Assembly: GCA_020746995.1 (NCBI GenBank)
Contig: JAGPXD010000002.1
Coordinates: 2,356,001 to 2,420,000, forward strand
Direction of reading: 5' to 3'
DNA from: Plectosphaerella cucumerina
Lineage: Eukaryota > Ascomycota > Sordariomycetes > Glomerellales > Plectosphaerellaceae
Length of the DNA: 64,000 nucleotides
Below are positions 11,716 to 23,786 of this stretch, one piece after another; the stretch's first letter is position 1, and every line of letters begins with the position of its first letter. A program made the translations under genes and the position numbers. The notes beneath the pieces were generated by a model. The model worked only from the letters and a program-made list of their open reading frames with translations, searched no databases and was not told where the DNA came from.

Positions 11716-13338
11716 TCCAAGCTGCCTTCAACACAAGTCTTTCGGCCCTCGCATAGGCTTTGAGGCCGTTTTCTGTCAATATTCTCGGTGTTTTTCTTGT
11801 CCCCCGGCACATACCCCTCTCAGCGGCATCAGGCGGGCCTTTTCGCACAGCGGCACTCACGGTTCCGCTGGTGGCGGTCAGCCAACCACATATTACGGTG
11901 CACTTTCTGTTGGCTGGGCCACATCACGGCTCGGCTACATTCGATTCCTGGATCGATGAATGGAACCATCGATCGACATCGAAACGGTCCGCCGTTTTTG
12001 TTTCTTCTGGAAGAGCGCGCGCGCAAAGCAACAGCATCATCATCCATCAAAGGCAACACGGGGGAAGGTTGTGGTGGCGTGTGGCCTGGCTGTTCGTTCT
12101 TCGTCCCGGTCTCTGCGGGGGCATTATACAGCACGCTGCTCGAGGCAGTCTGCTACCAAGCGACGAGAAAACGAATACAATAGCTGGCCGGAACGCCTTC
12201 TGCAGCCAAGGGGCCAATGCCCGCGGAAGGGACCGGCCGGCACACACTCAAGAAGAAGAAGAGAGCAGCCGCTCTTGTCGCATGATGGACTCTTGCGGAG
12301 CGGCCATGTGGAAGAGGAAGCAGGCCTCGTTTTTCGAGAACCGGGTGCTGGATGTCTGGTTTACTACTTTGTTTGGAACAGGAGTGGGGGATTCACTCCA
12401 CGGACTTGTGAGAGACGGCACATTGGGATGCTGATTTCTCGGCGAGACCCCAAGGTATCCGGTCGCGGGATTTGTTCTCATCTTGTGATGGGAGGCTGTC
12501 TTGTGTTCCTAGCTAGGTTTTTACCTGCAGATGGATGGAAAGAGATACCTTAGTAGTGAAGTGCCCCTGGGCTTGCGTGATGAGATGCCTTGTGCGAAAG
12601 TGGTGAAGAAAGGTCCCTCAAAAAATGTCTGGCGCATCCTGATCGAACCGTTTGTGTCGGGAATGTCGGGAAATCCGAGTGAATCAGCTCACCTGCCAAA
12701 GGCCGTAGCCCAACGACTCCGCGATGACGATGGTGGCACCAAGACAAGGAACCTAAAAATACCCTCTCCCATCTGAACTTCAAGTCTGTGGCGCGATGGC
12801 GTTCCGTGTTCAGGGGCAAGCCACGCACGTCGTCGCCGCCACCCCAACATTAGGAACATCAGATCACTGGTAAGGTTTTAGCTCGCGCGACCATGTTTTA
12901 GAGAACCTGAGTGTTGGATTCCAACGGCTATCCACGATTGTAGACCAGAGCCCTTTCCTCCCGCGACGGTTCCTCTTCTCAAATGGGTGGCGTCAAAAGC
13001 CAACCCCTTTTCCATGAGCCTCCAGCGGCACCTAGGGATCGTGTCCCATCCATCCATCCATTCACTCCCCTTCCGGAACGCCGAGCAGAAATCGACAAAA
13101 GGAAACGAAAAAAAGACTGGCCGTGAAAAGACGCAAAAGCAGCCCGATCTAAGTCTGGGGGTATAGTATGCCGCGGTGATAGGAGTGCGGAAACCGGAAA
13201 AAAGAAGAGAGTAAAAACCAGACCGCAATGCCGGCGGCGGTATCAAGTCGTCGTCATGTCTGATTTTTTTTGGCCCTTGTGAATCCTCCCAATTAGGTTG
13301 TGTCGTCGTAGGTGGAAAAGAGGGGTGAGTGGTCGAGC
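11716..13338. other. Intergenic between convergent STE20 and SDR genes
   Basis: 1.6 kb between two gene 3' ends. Open frames of up to about 220 codons on the plus strand have no recognisable motif and overlap each other in different frames, so I do not call them. It should contain both 3'UTRs. Confidence 0.4.
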
Positions 13339-14472
13339 CTAGTAGCACGAGTAGCCGCCGTCGATGAGGACGTTGGCACCGGTCATGAAGCCCGAGGCGT
13401 CGGAGGCGAGGAAGACGCAGAGGCCGTTGAGGTCATCGACGGCACCGAGGCGGTTCTGGGGGGTCAGGGACTTCCAGATCTGCTTCTGGGCCTCGAGGGC
13501 GGGAACGCGGTTGAGGGCGGTGTCCATGTAGCCGGGGGAGATGCAGTTGACACGGATGTTGTGCTTGGCCCACTCGGCGGCGATGGACTTGCCGAACTGC
13601 ACGACACCGGCCTTGGAGGCGTTGTAGCACGACTGCTCCTGGGGATAGTTGACGACGCTACCGGACATGGAAGCGACGAGGATGATGGAGCCGGGCTTGC
13701 CAGCGGCGATCATCTTCCTTCCGACGGCCTGAGACATGAGGAAGGTGCCCGTGAGGTTAATATCGATAAGGCGACGGAACATGTTGCTGTCGTACTCCTC
13801 GGCCTTGATGTTGGAGCTGAAGCGGTGGTGTTAGCTCGGGGAGTCAAGGAAGTCAATAGGAATGGGGAGAACGTACTCGGCAATGCCGGCAGAGTTGACC
13901 AGAACGTCAGGGACTCCGTAGGTCTCGCAGACGCGGTCGACAGCGGCGTTGATAGCGTTGCCGTCACGGACGTCCACCTTATAGAAGCTGACGGGAATCT
14001 TGGTCTTCTGGTAGAGCTCGGCAGCGGCCTCGTCTCCAAGCTCCTGGTTGGCGTCGAAGATGACGATGTTCTTGGCGCCGGCCTCGGCGCAGGCGCGGGC
14101 CATGTAGTTTCCGAGACCGCGGGCGGCGCCGGTGATGATGATGGTCTTTCCGAAGACAGTCATCTTGCGCATCATGGGCGACATCTTCTCGTAGGCCTCG
14201 GCGGTCAGGGGATGGACCTCCTCGTCCTCGACGGGGGCGATCGGCTGCGGGGGCGACTGGCTGCGGGGAGGGACAGGGATGCTGGAGCGGGCATCCTTGG
14301 TCTGGGGCCAGGTGGTGACGGGGACCTCCTTCTCGGTGACAACCTCCGTAGCCTGAGCCTTGGTGGCAGAGGCGGTGATGGGACGCATCGCGCGAACGCT
14401 CAGGCCGGCAGCGGCGCGGGGAGCGATGGTGGCGCGCGAGGCGACGCGAGTGAAGGACCTGATGGCGGACAT
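13339..14472 (-). CDS. Short-chain dehydrogenase/reductase (Sou2/arabinitol dehydrogenase-like) with N-terminal extension
   Basis: Two exons, complement(join(13339..13816, 13877..14472)), give 357 residues; the 60-nt intron has a GTACGT donor and CTTCAG acceptor. The SDR fold starts near residue 108. It shows the Rossmann motif TGAARGLG (114-121), an NSAGIAD segment, a Ser in VASMSGS (about 249) and the catalytic pair Tyr263/Lys267 in CYNASKAG. The C-terminal GGYSCY ending is typical of the classical SDR branch containing Sou2, sorbose reductase and D-arabinitol 2-dehydrogenase. The first 100 residues are extra. Positions 1-40 are rich in Arg/Ala/Ser without acidic residues and look like a mitochondrial presequence. 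The substrate is probably a polyol/ketose, by family resemblance only. A redox role is firm; the exact reaction is not. Confidence 0.82.
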
Positions 14473-17400
14473 TTTTGCGGAGTGTTGCGTGGTTTGGGTA
14501 GTGGGAGGGTTGAGGAAGAAATGCCGGCGGGTGTAAGTCGGAGGCGAAGAGAGAGCAGTAGCGCCTGATTAGTGGGAGGGAGGAGGGCGTGCAGGCCCAG
14601 GAGGTGAATGCAGAGGATGGTGCTGTTGTTGTCTGGAGGATGTTTCTTGAGAAAGAAAGATTTCCAGCGTCGGAAGTGGGAGGGAGGACGGCAGTGAAGG
14701 ATATTTGTAGGAACACGGTCGCGGTGAATCCTGGCGTCCCTGGGCTAGTCCTGGCGAAAAAAAAAACAGTAGGCTCGAAGGCGAGGGCGTGGGCTGGTGG
14801 TGGGCGTCGCGGCTTCGCCGGTGGTGCTAGGAGCTGACCGAGTTGAGACGGAAGACGGAGAGCTGGGCGTTGTCGCTACATACGGCAGTGCTTGTAGACA
14901 GGGGACAGGACAGGGCAGGGGCCTGAGCTTGAGGGGTGGGTGGGCTAAAGGTGGGCGAGTGTGGGCGGGAGGCGTAGGCCGATGTTAGCGTTGTCAGGGG
15001 TCCGTGGTGTGGTCCGTGGTGTGCGTGTGTTCGGCGCTGTGATGGTGTGGAGGGCAGACAAGTGTGGTTCGCTTCCCGTTCCTTGGGCTCGCTCTGGCTT
15101 TATCGGGCTCCCTTCAGGTCGGCGCGTTCAGGCTGGAGGAAATGAGGCTCCTCAATAGCGAGTACAGCGTGAATGCTTCTGGTGAAAAGATGCAGGGCAA
15201 AGGCAGAACAGGGCTCGACGAGGCCTGTAGGGTACAATGAATGTTCCAAGGAAGTGTTGTCTTCTCCTCTTCTCGCTCTTCGGATGACTGATTCACGGGG
15301 TTTGGATCTGGTGTGGCGGAAAGACTCGACTAGACTGGCCGTTTTCAGGGCAGGGCCGAGGAAGGATGGGGGTGGTAGGACGAGTGGTGTGGTGGTGTCT
15401 GAGGAGGGGTGTTCGGGTAGCCTTCAAGTCAGGCAAACTAGTTGTGCTGTTTCGAGAATGCAGATCTCTGGGTTGCTAGCTCGGTTCAGTGTTCGCACGT
15501 CAACGGGGTTCTTTTTCTGAAGGAGAAAGAAGAAGACCAGGAGGGGCAGATAGGTGGCAAGAGATGTTGGTTTTGGGGGCAACAGGAGGACGGGGCGGTG
15601 TTGATGAGGTATGACAGAGCTGGGATAACTGGCTTACTCGAGGACATTGAGGAACGGCCGCTCGCCTTTTATGTTTGGGACTCCTCGCACGAGCAACGCC
15701 TTCCCCCCTTCCTCTGCATGCTCCCTTTGCTGCTTCCTTCTCAGCCGTCCCCGATCCGAAAGACGGTCAGGTCAGCCGGGCCAGGGCCCAGGAGGAATGG
15801 GTGCGCAAAGTTGGGGGGTTGTTGAGGGCGGGGGGCCGTTGCGCTGGTGCACGCACACACAGCACAGCTCAGTACGAGTAGGCCTCCGATTCAGGGTCCG
15901 GATACGGCCATCGTGAACTGCTGCCGCAATGCGCCCCACGAACGGTAGGAGCGGTCCGCATCGGCCGTCTCTCCACCGTCCCACGGGACGCCACCGTGTT
16001 GTCAGTCTGGTAGACTGCAGCTGTGTGGGATTTAGACATCAGAAAGTGGGCGGCGCGGGTTGGAGCTTGGAGAGTGGCTTGCCCCCCGTCTCCAGACACC
16101 GAGTTGCTATCGTGCATTTGCAAGCTGCCCCTTGTGTGCACCACTTGGACGGGGCAAGCTAGTCCGGCATGGTGGGTGCGAGATCTGCTCGACGATGGAC
16201 GATCACCTCCCTAGGCGCTTGGTCCTGTACCGATGGCGGGCTGCCCTGATAAGGCTGCTGCTGCCCAGTCCACTTCGCAAATTGATGCCGTCCAAAGTCT
16301 TAGAAAGACTCGGAGCAGGCGACTTGGCCTTGTTGCCGAAACGCAAGCGGGCTCGGGCAAGTGGCCAGAAGGTGACCAGTGTGGCACACTTCCGTCACGG
16401 TGCCTTCGGATAGACTGGCATTGGGGTGTCACCAACAAAAAGTTCCCGAGACACGGTTTCTCCAAGGTGCAGCAGCATGCCCCCACCGGTAGCAAGACCG
16501 TCCGGGGCGTTTTGGGGGGCGACGCGGAGACACGCAGGCAACCACAGGGACGGTGGTTGCATATCGGGCGGCGCCAATGGCTTCCAGAAAACACCAAGCC
16601 CCGTCCTGCCAGCCATCGACCGCTGTCGGAGCATCAGGAAACGGTAGGCCTGCCTGGCCCAAGAGAAGCTTCGGACGACCAGGGGTTCTCGTAGCGAAGA
16701 CGCCCATACCGTGGCGGCTGGGCGCTGTCTCCTAAATTTGGGGGGGAAACATGGAGGGTGGCAGGCATGCTGCAGCTTTTAGCGTGTCGGCATGCCCCGA
16801 TGGCCCGGTGAGGTCGTGCGTCTGCACTCTGCAGCACCATCTTGGCTCTCGTCCGGTCGAGCGTTTGCCACATGTGGGGGTCGTGCTGAGTTTTCCATTG
16901 CCTCCAAAGCCCGTCTTTCCCGTGTCGGTCAGCGAACTTGGTGATCGTTGCCGCGAGGTGGCTGACTGACGCGGTCCGACAAGGACAGCGTTCCTGCCTG
17001 CCGTGAGAGCCGTCCGTTTGGGCCACATTTCAATGCGTGCCGGTGTCGGGCAGAGGGCCTGCATTCTCCATGTGGCGAAGGGGTTGATGGCGATGTCGGC
17101 TCAACCGGCTGGGGGGACTGAAATGGATGATCCTGGGCACGTCGGGGTGCGAGCTGGTTCGGCTCAGCAATGGCAATTGACAAATCTGTAGTCTACCGGG
17201 CACAAGTAAGGAGCGGCGCGGCATCGTGGCCTTCTAGTGGATGCCCAAATCGCATGCCGTGTCTCGGTCGCTTGCCGTCGTTGTCTGGTGATATGGTGGA
17301 AGTTGTTTGCATGTCGTTGAAGCTGGACAGAGAGCTCGGGCGCTTGTGTCATGGATCGTCGAGCTTAGCTCTGCCCCCCAAGCAACTGCCGCCGAAACAG

Positions 17401-20146
17401 AGGAGCCGCCCCAGTGCTCTTTCTGGGGAAGCGGCAACAGAGCATCGTGAGGTGGGGCGGGCCGGACGTGCCTTCCAAAGTTCCACGCCGAGTCCAGGCC
17501 ACTCAACTACAGCCAACCAGGACCGTCCTTCTCCATTCCGTTGCCCATCGTCACTTCCTCTTCAGTCGCGGAGGAAGGCGCTCTCCATGACGTCGCGACG
17601 GTAGACCTGACCTCCCCAGGACATCGACTTGAAGGGCAGGCAGGTCTACGACCTCAGTGGTGAACGGTGGTCCAAGGAGACGGTCGCGTCAAATCTTCAC
17701 CTCAAGCACCTGACCCAGACATTCGACCTTCCTTCCCCCACAGCCTCTCAATGGACTTCCACCCGCAAATATAACCCCAAGCAAACAGAATCAAATGACA
17801 ACTCCATTCCCATAATCGGCCATTCATCCTCCCTCATCGGAGACCGACAGGAATCCGGGGCACACCCCTCTCCTCTCCCTTCCTCCTCGCCAGCCTCGTC
17901 AAAAGAAATAACACACAGGACATCGAGTCATCTGACCGTCAAAACGTGTCCTGCACCCTGCAGCCTCATCTTTTTCTCCCTGGCGAGATGCGATGCATCC
18001 GCTCCCGCCGCGCCCGCGCCCGCGGACACCTTCCTGGATCCGAAATGACCCAGCGGACTTTACCCTGACCAGTTTGGTGCCCGCGGGCCAGTTCCTATCA
18101 TGCCGGCCGTGGGCCCCCCGAAACACCTGGAATTGGCATTAGACGATGATCCCGACCGCCTAGCCCACGGACATCTCGGTGCCGGCACCGCCTTCACTCA
18201 CCGCTCGTCTTCCTTGTCCATTCACCAACCGTTTGTTTGTTTGCCCATTGACTCGGGAAACGGTCAGCACTTTCACTTGGCTCCCCCCCTTCCCCCCTTT
18301 TCCCCAACCGCCAGCAGCCACCGTCAGCTCGGATACTGCCCCGGACTCCGGAGGTTTCCTCCCTCTAGCTGTAACAAAGCCACGTTGTGTCTTGCTCGAC
18401 TCTGAGATGAGACCAGTCCAGCCGTTGGCCGGCGGTGTGATGCTGACCCGGGGGTCGTCCTGTCAGACTCGACCTCGACGTTCCAGACCTGGCGCCATGC
18501 CACACCATCACATCGTCTCAGCGCGTTCGGCATGCCGTGTCTTGATCCTGCAAACGCCAGTCTCCAGCCGCCCGCATCATCACCGAGATCCCCGTTCTGA
18601 CAGGTCGCACTTCCACCTTCCAGACTTGCATCCCCGTCCCCGAGACCTGGCCCCCAAGGCCCCCTCCCTGCAACTCGTCTGCACGCTGCAGTCCCCCTGC
18701 CCGTTCTTAGTGGGCATGGTGCGATGAGACGCTGCCTGTGTGCCGGGAGCCAGCCAGGGCGAACTCGGCAGAGCACTGGCCTGCCTTTGCAAGATGGTGG
18801 GCAGCCACTATGCACTTGCCGGGCGCCGATGGCCATCCAGGCCGCCCTGCGGATGCATGCACGTCTGGCGCGACACCAACGTCGTACAGACCGCTCTGCA
18901 AGCCACCACCATCCTGTCATCTAGGTGCAGCCGACGACTCGACTCCCGAGTCGAAGAGGACTGGACCCATAACCACCTGCTGTCCTCACCGTCTCATTGC
19001 CGCCAGCCGCCGCAGTCACCAGTCCGGCATGTCCAGACGGTCTCGCCGTGCCACAGTCTGACCCTGGAGGGCGTCTAAATTCGTTTGGCACGCCCATCCG
19101 GGGGGAGGTCACCAGACCCTCAGAAATTTCCCATCACCGCGCGGGGGGACAACCATGGCAATCTGTCGTGTCTTATTATCTATCCCTGGCCGCGGTGGTG
19201 TTCCCCGGTGTCCCGCGTCGTGTCGTTGCGCCGCGGCTCTTGGCCTCCTCGTCTCCTTTCCCACCCCCTGGCCCGTCCGCCCACGCGAAGCTGTCGTGTC
19301 GCCAGCAGCTCAGGGGCCTGGGGGGGAAGCTACCCATAGCTCCCCACCGCCACGGACCATCGAACTTTTCCCCCACACTGACACGATAAATTGCGAGCGC
19401 ACCATCGTGAGGTGGATCCCCCGGAACACGCAGGCCACCCCGCCACGCCGCGCCCGGGGTGGACCGTGGGAAGCTGCAGCACCGCGCATTGTGTCCCGCG
19501 GCAGCGTTTAAGCGTTCCCGTGCGGACTCCACCCCCTTAATTAGCGTCCGCAGCTGTGAAGCTTTCCATCGAACATTGAAGTCGGTGAAGGGCCACGGGC
19601 CGCGGGGCCAAGATCAGACGTGGGGGTTCTCGTTACGAGTACGAACCCCAGCTTGGGGGCATGCTTCAAAGTTTTGCAGTTTGTCATTTCTCTCAGTTGG
19701 AAGGGAGAGTGGGAGTAAGACGGTGAAGATTTTGCGACATGATGCCCGTTTGCAGCATGGCTGCCACATCAACCTCCGAAGTAACTTGAAAGTGTTCAGT
19801 GGGCATCGTCTCTGTAACCTGAAAGTATGTTGTCCGTCCTACTCTACTTGGAGAGAACACATTGGTGCTGCTTCATGACAAGAGAGCCCCAATAGCGAAG
19901 CAAGGGGTCTCTCTGTTGACAGAAAACCAGGTACAATCCTTCCTGCAACCATCTATCCACCCACTGCCCATCCGGCCTGTCGGTCGCTGCCCCCGAGTAA
20001 TCCGTTAACGCCTGGGTATTGGCCCTTTCCCTCGCGCCTTCGTGTCTCGTATCGTACAGCAATGTCACAAATCAATCCTGAGAGCCCGGCCGGTCCATCG
20101 TCCACGGCCAGGCCGCCCCTTCTACGCCTCGCTGCCACCTCTCACT
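14473..20146. other. 5.7 kb GC-rich interval without a supportable gene
   Basis: The left part is the SDR promoter and leader; the right end is the RSC9 3' flank. Between them both strands are broken into open frames under about 145 codons with no recognisable motif. The DNA is C/G-rich (notably 15.9-19.5 kb) and keeps many CpG and TGCCG-type strings, so it does not look like RIP-degraded repeat DNA. A short direct repeat, TCCGTGGTGTG followed by GTCCGTGGTGTG, occurs near 15000-15025. No tRNA or transposon ends were recognised. Confidence 0.4.
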
Positions 20147-23081
20147 CTAGACATCGGTGTCTTGGTCGACGAGGTCGAGGATGGTGGACATGAGATCCCG
20201 CTGCCAACGTCGTTAGTTCCAGTTCATTCTGCGTGACCAAGCGACGGAAACTTACTAGTGCCTCGTTCTTGGCCATAATCTCGGAGAGGCGAGGACGCAG
20301 CAGGCGGAAGAGCCGCTCGTTGTAGCCGCCACCCTCGCCCCCGCGCTCGTGCTGCTTCAGAAGTTCCTCCTGGGCCCGAGTCTTGGGCGCGTTGCGCGCA
20401 ATGTTGCGCAGGATCAGGGCTGCGCTGAGAGGGATGCCCGCGGGTTGCGCCGGCTTGTTAGGACCCTCGCGAGTGTAAGGCGTCTCCTCATAGGTGAGCG
20501 TCATTGTCTTGGCCGGGTGCACCCAACCGGGCTTGAGGTTCTTGAAGGGATCCTCAGGGTCGATGGTTTCCGTGGTGAAGAAGTGGCCATGCGCGTGGGT
20601 CATGATGTGGTTGACGAAGATACGGGTTTGCAGCTTCGTCGGCTTGTCGTACCGGGTGCAACCGCTCCAGGTGCAAGTGTACTCATTCTCGGCATTCTCC
20701 CACTTGCCATCCTCGTTGGGGGAGGCGCCGATATGGGCACGAAGGATGTGCTCGACGAGCGCCTCGGCGTCGCGGAAGTGCTGGCCACACTTCTTGGCCG
20801 GGTCAGCACCCCAGAGGCAGCGCCGGAACTCCTTGCCGTCGATGCCGCGAGGGTCGACGCGAGCACGGAGGCCCTGGATGATGAACTTCTGCTGGTTCTC
20901 GCCCTCGCCCTGGAACTGACGAACCTCGGCCTTGGAATGCTTGTAAACCGTGGTGCTGTTGCGGATGAAGTCGGCTGGCGTGATCATGTTCTGGCCCGCA
21001 TTCTTAACCGGGCCTGCAAATGCATTGTTGTACGCCTGCCAGGCTGTTATCTGGGTGACGAAGGACTCGGGGTCCTGCTCGAAGAAGGACTTGATCCACT
21101 GCTGGCACCGATCTGGCTCGTTCATTTTCATCAACTCATGGAACAGGCTCTCTGGCATGACTGCCGGATGGTCCATGGGGGGCATCCTCTGCTCAGGCGC
21201 AATGACGAAGTCGCGCTGCGAGGCCCGGGCGCCATAGGCAAGTAGGCGAACGAGTTGCTGGACCAGTTGCTCGGGAACAATGGCACGCAGAAGCGTGTCG
21301 ACGTTGGTGGGCACCGCAGTGTACTGGTACAGCAGGTCGAGACAAGCGTCCATCAGCTCCTCGTCGTTGAGGAAGAGCCATCTGGAAATGTTCTCCAAAA
21401 CCTTGGGCGGGACGCGGTTGAGTCTGTTCGTCTTGTCCAGGCGCATGGAGATGCGGCCCACGGCCCGAAGGGCGCTGAGAACCATGCCGCGATCCTCGGA
21501 GTTCTGCACCTGCTCGAGCAGGACTTGATAGAGGGGATCTTCGCTCTCGGTCTCGCCCTCATCGTTGTCGAGGGTCATGAAAGGGGTGACCAACTCTGCG
21601 ATCTCAAGGATGAGGTGCTTCAGCTCGATGACGTGGTCATTGTTCGGCAGCCGGAGAACAATGCAGATCATGTCCTTGAGCGGGTTGAACCGAGAAATGA
21701 AGTTAGCATTATCCGGAAGGGTCAACATGTTGCGGATGGTCAAGGCCGCCTCGCTGATGCAGACCAGCTGGTCGGCGATCTCTCCGGGCATAACGTTATC
21801 GTAGAGTTGAACGTCCTTGAGTTGAAGCTTTTCGATGCGCTCGAGGATGTCGGGGTTACCAAATTCGGCGTCCAGGACGCCAATGTCGCTGTCGATCATG
21901 GAAGGGATCCAACTGATCTTCCAGGTTACGTCGAAGAACAGAGAGCCAACCTCCAGCACCTTGGACACGAGGCCCTCGGGCAGGTCGTGGAACTGGTCAA
22001 AACGGAACTTGTCGCCTCGCTCAAACGATATCTTCACGAGGTGATGAAGTGCGTACGCCTGTTCATCTGGGTTCTGAGAGAGAAGGCCCATCAGGCACCT
22101 CTGGTAGATGGTGGTAAGGTCCTTGCGTCCGACGCCAGGAGTACCAGCGGGAAGAGGGGGCGGAAGGGCACGCTGACGGGCGAGCAACCGTCGCCGGTTG
22201 AACTCGGTCGGGTTGTAGCTTGGCGTCTCGGCGGGTCTGACCGGCAGGCCGATCGGAGCCTGGAGAGACCTCGGCATGTAGGACTCAACGGCTGCAGCCG
22301 TGTTCTCCATGTTTTGCGGGTTGAAGGAGCCACTAGGTCCGCGCTGCTGCGGACGAGACTGGCCAGGGCCACCCTGCATGTTTTGCGAGTAGGGGGTTGA
22401 TCCAGTGTGTGCGGCCATGTTACCGCCAGGTCGGTTTCCTCCAGACTGGGGGAACTGTGTCGGGGTAGATGTATGTGAAGCCGAGGGCGGGCGGGGTCTC
22501 GTTGGGCCAGTGTCGGGTTGGAAGATGACACGCTGGGGTGGTGCTTCTCGAAGGCCACGAGTGGCACGCACAGAGCTGACGGGAGTCGTGTCCGCGCTGG
22601 GCCTCTCGCGGGAAGGGGTGCCGTCGTCGCCGCTAGCAGCCGAATCGTCACCATGCTTGCCGCCGTGGAAGTTCTCCCTTGTACGGGTCAGGAGCGATCC
22701 GCCCTTGGCAGTACAGTCCTCCAAGATGTCTCTGGGAGGCGGCTCCTTGCCATGAATGGTCGAAATCTCGTAAGCCGCCAGCGTCCTCAAGTACTTCTCC
22801 TTGAGTGTGTAGGCTGCGGCGGGAATGTTGGACGTGGGGATTCCCAGGACCTCACGCATCCTACGCCATGCAAGCTTCTCGTCGGACACCTTATCATAGC
22901 CACCGCTTTCCACGACAAGCTTGAAGACCTTGAGAAGGTCGAGCGAAGTGTTGGATACCTTCGGCTCGGGGTCGAAGGGAGTACCGCGCTTCTCGTGGTA
23001 GACTCGCAGCTTTTCGATGAATTCCTCGTACTCGGGAGTGCGGTCGATCGTGTGGAGGGGAAACTCCTGATTGGAAGACAT
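20147..23081 (-). CDS. RSC9: Rsc9-like subunit of the RSC chromatin-remodelling complex (ARID and RFX-like domains)
   Basis: Two exons, complement(join(20147..20200, 20256..23081)), encode 959 residues. The last 55-nt intron (GTAAGT donor at 20255, CTAAC branch, GGCAG acceptor at 20201) removes an in-frame read-through and yields the C-terminus RDLMSTILDLVDQDTDV. An ARID/BRIGHT domain fills about residues 12-110 (EEFIEKLRVYHEKRGTPFD ... SGGYDKVSDEKLAWRRM). A Pro/Gly/Gln linker and a long helical region follow. An RFX-like module and Cys/His pairs (CLWGADPAKKC ... HILRAHIG; TCTWSGC) lie near the C-terminus. In yeast Rsc9 helps RSC target stress-responsive promoters. The start MSSNQEF was preferred; an upstream in-frame extension is possible but its composition is unlike the rest. 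Confidence 0.9.
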
Positions 23082-23786
23082 TGTTCTTGTGGTGTCGCTG
23101 GGATGCGACTGGCCCGGGTGCCACCTTGTCTGCATCTGGTCAGTCGACGGCAATCGCGACGGTGGTTGCAGTCGCAAGAGGGGGGGCGCGACCACGACAG
23201 TACTGACTGAATGGGTGCGCAATTCAGCGCAAGGGAATGGAATTGATCCCAAAGCGCATACGGGAAGCGATTGTCAGGACCTGGCGTGAGGACGTCGTAG
23301 GAAAGGTCGAATGACACCCTCGTGAAATGCGACGGGAAGCTACCAGGTGAATCGCGCCTCGAAATTTAGAGGGACGCGCCGCGAGGTCTCATTGTCGGTC
23401 GGGGATGCATCAGGCACGGCTAATCTCCGGCCTGGAATTAACGAGGTGCTTGGAGCTTATCGCAAGCAGCAATCGATAAGAGCTTATCTCCAACATCCCT
23501 CTTGTTTATGGTGTCCCTGCCTCTTATTCCTCTCGCCCTCAACATCTGGAACAACAGAAGACATGGCCTTTCTTTTGTTTCATTTCATTCTCTGACTCTT
23601 TCCCAGACCAGATACTTGTCCAATTGATATTGATGATCCAGATCCTGATTCCATTCGTTGACCAGTCCTGGAACAGCAAGTACTGAGGAGGTGCCTCCAC
23701 CATTCGCACCTTCCGTCTTCACCACAAGCATGAAATTTGTCTGATGTATCGAACGAGACGAGCATCGGAGTCCTGGTCTCGTCACA
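23082..23786. promoter_or_regulatory. Divergent promoter region, RSC9 (-) and TQT-array gene (+)
   Basis: About 700 bases separate the two start codons. I see T/C-rich runs before the right-hand gene but no operator that I can name. No coding frame is supported. Confidence 0.4.

Noticed and set aside
23082..23252. N-terminal extension of RSC9
   Set aside because: The composition differs from the conserved start MSSNQEF, which sits directly before the ARID domain; left as a possible alternative only.
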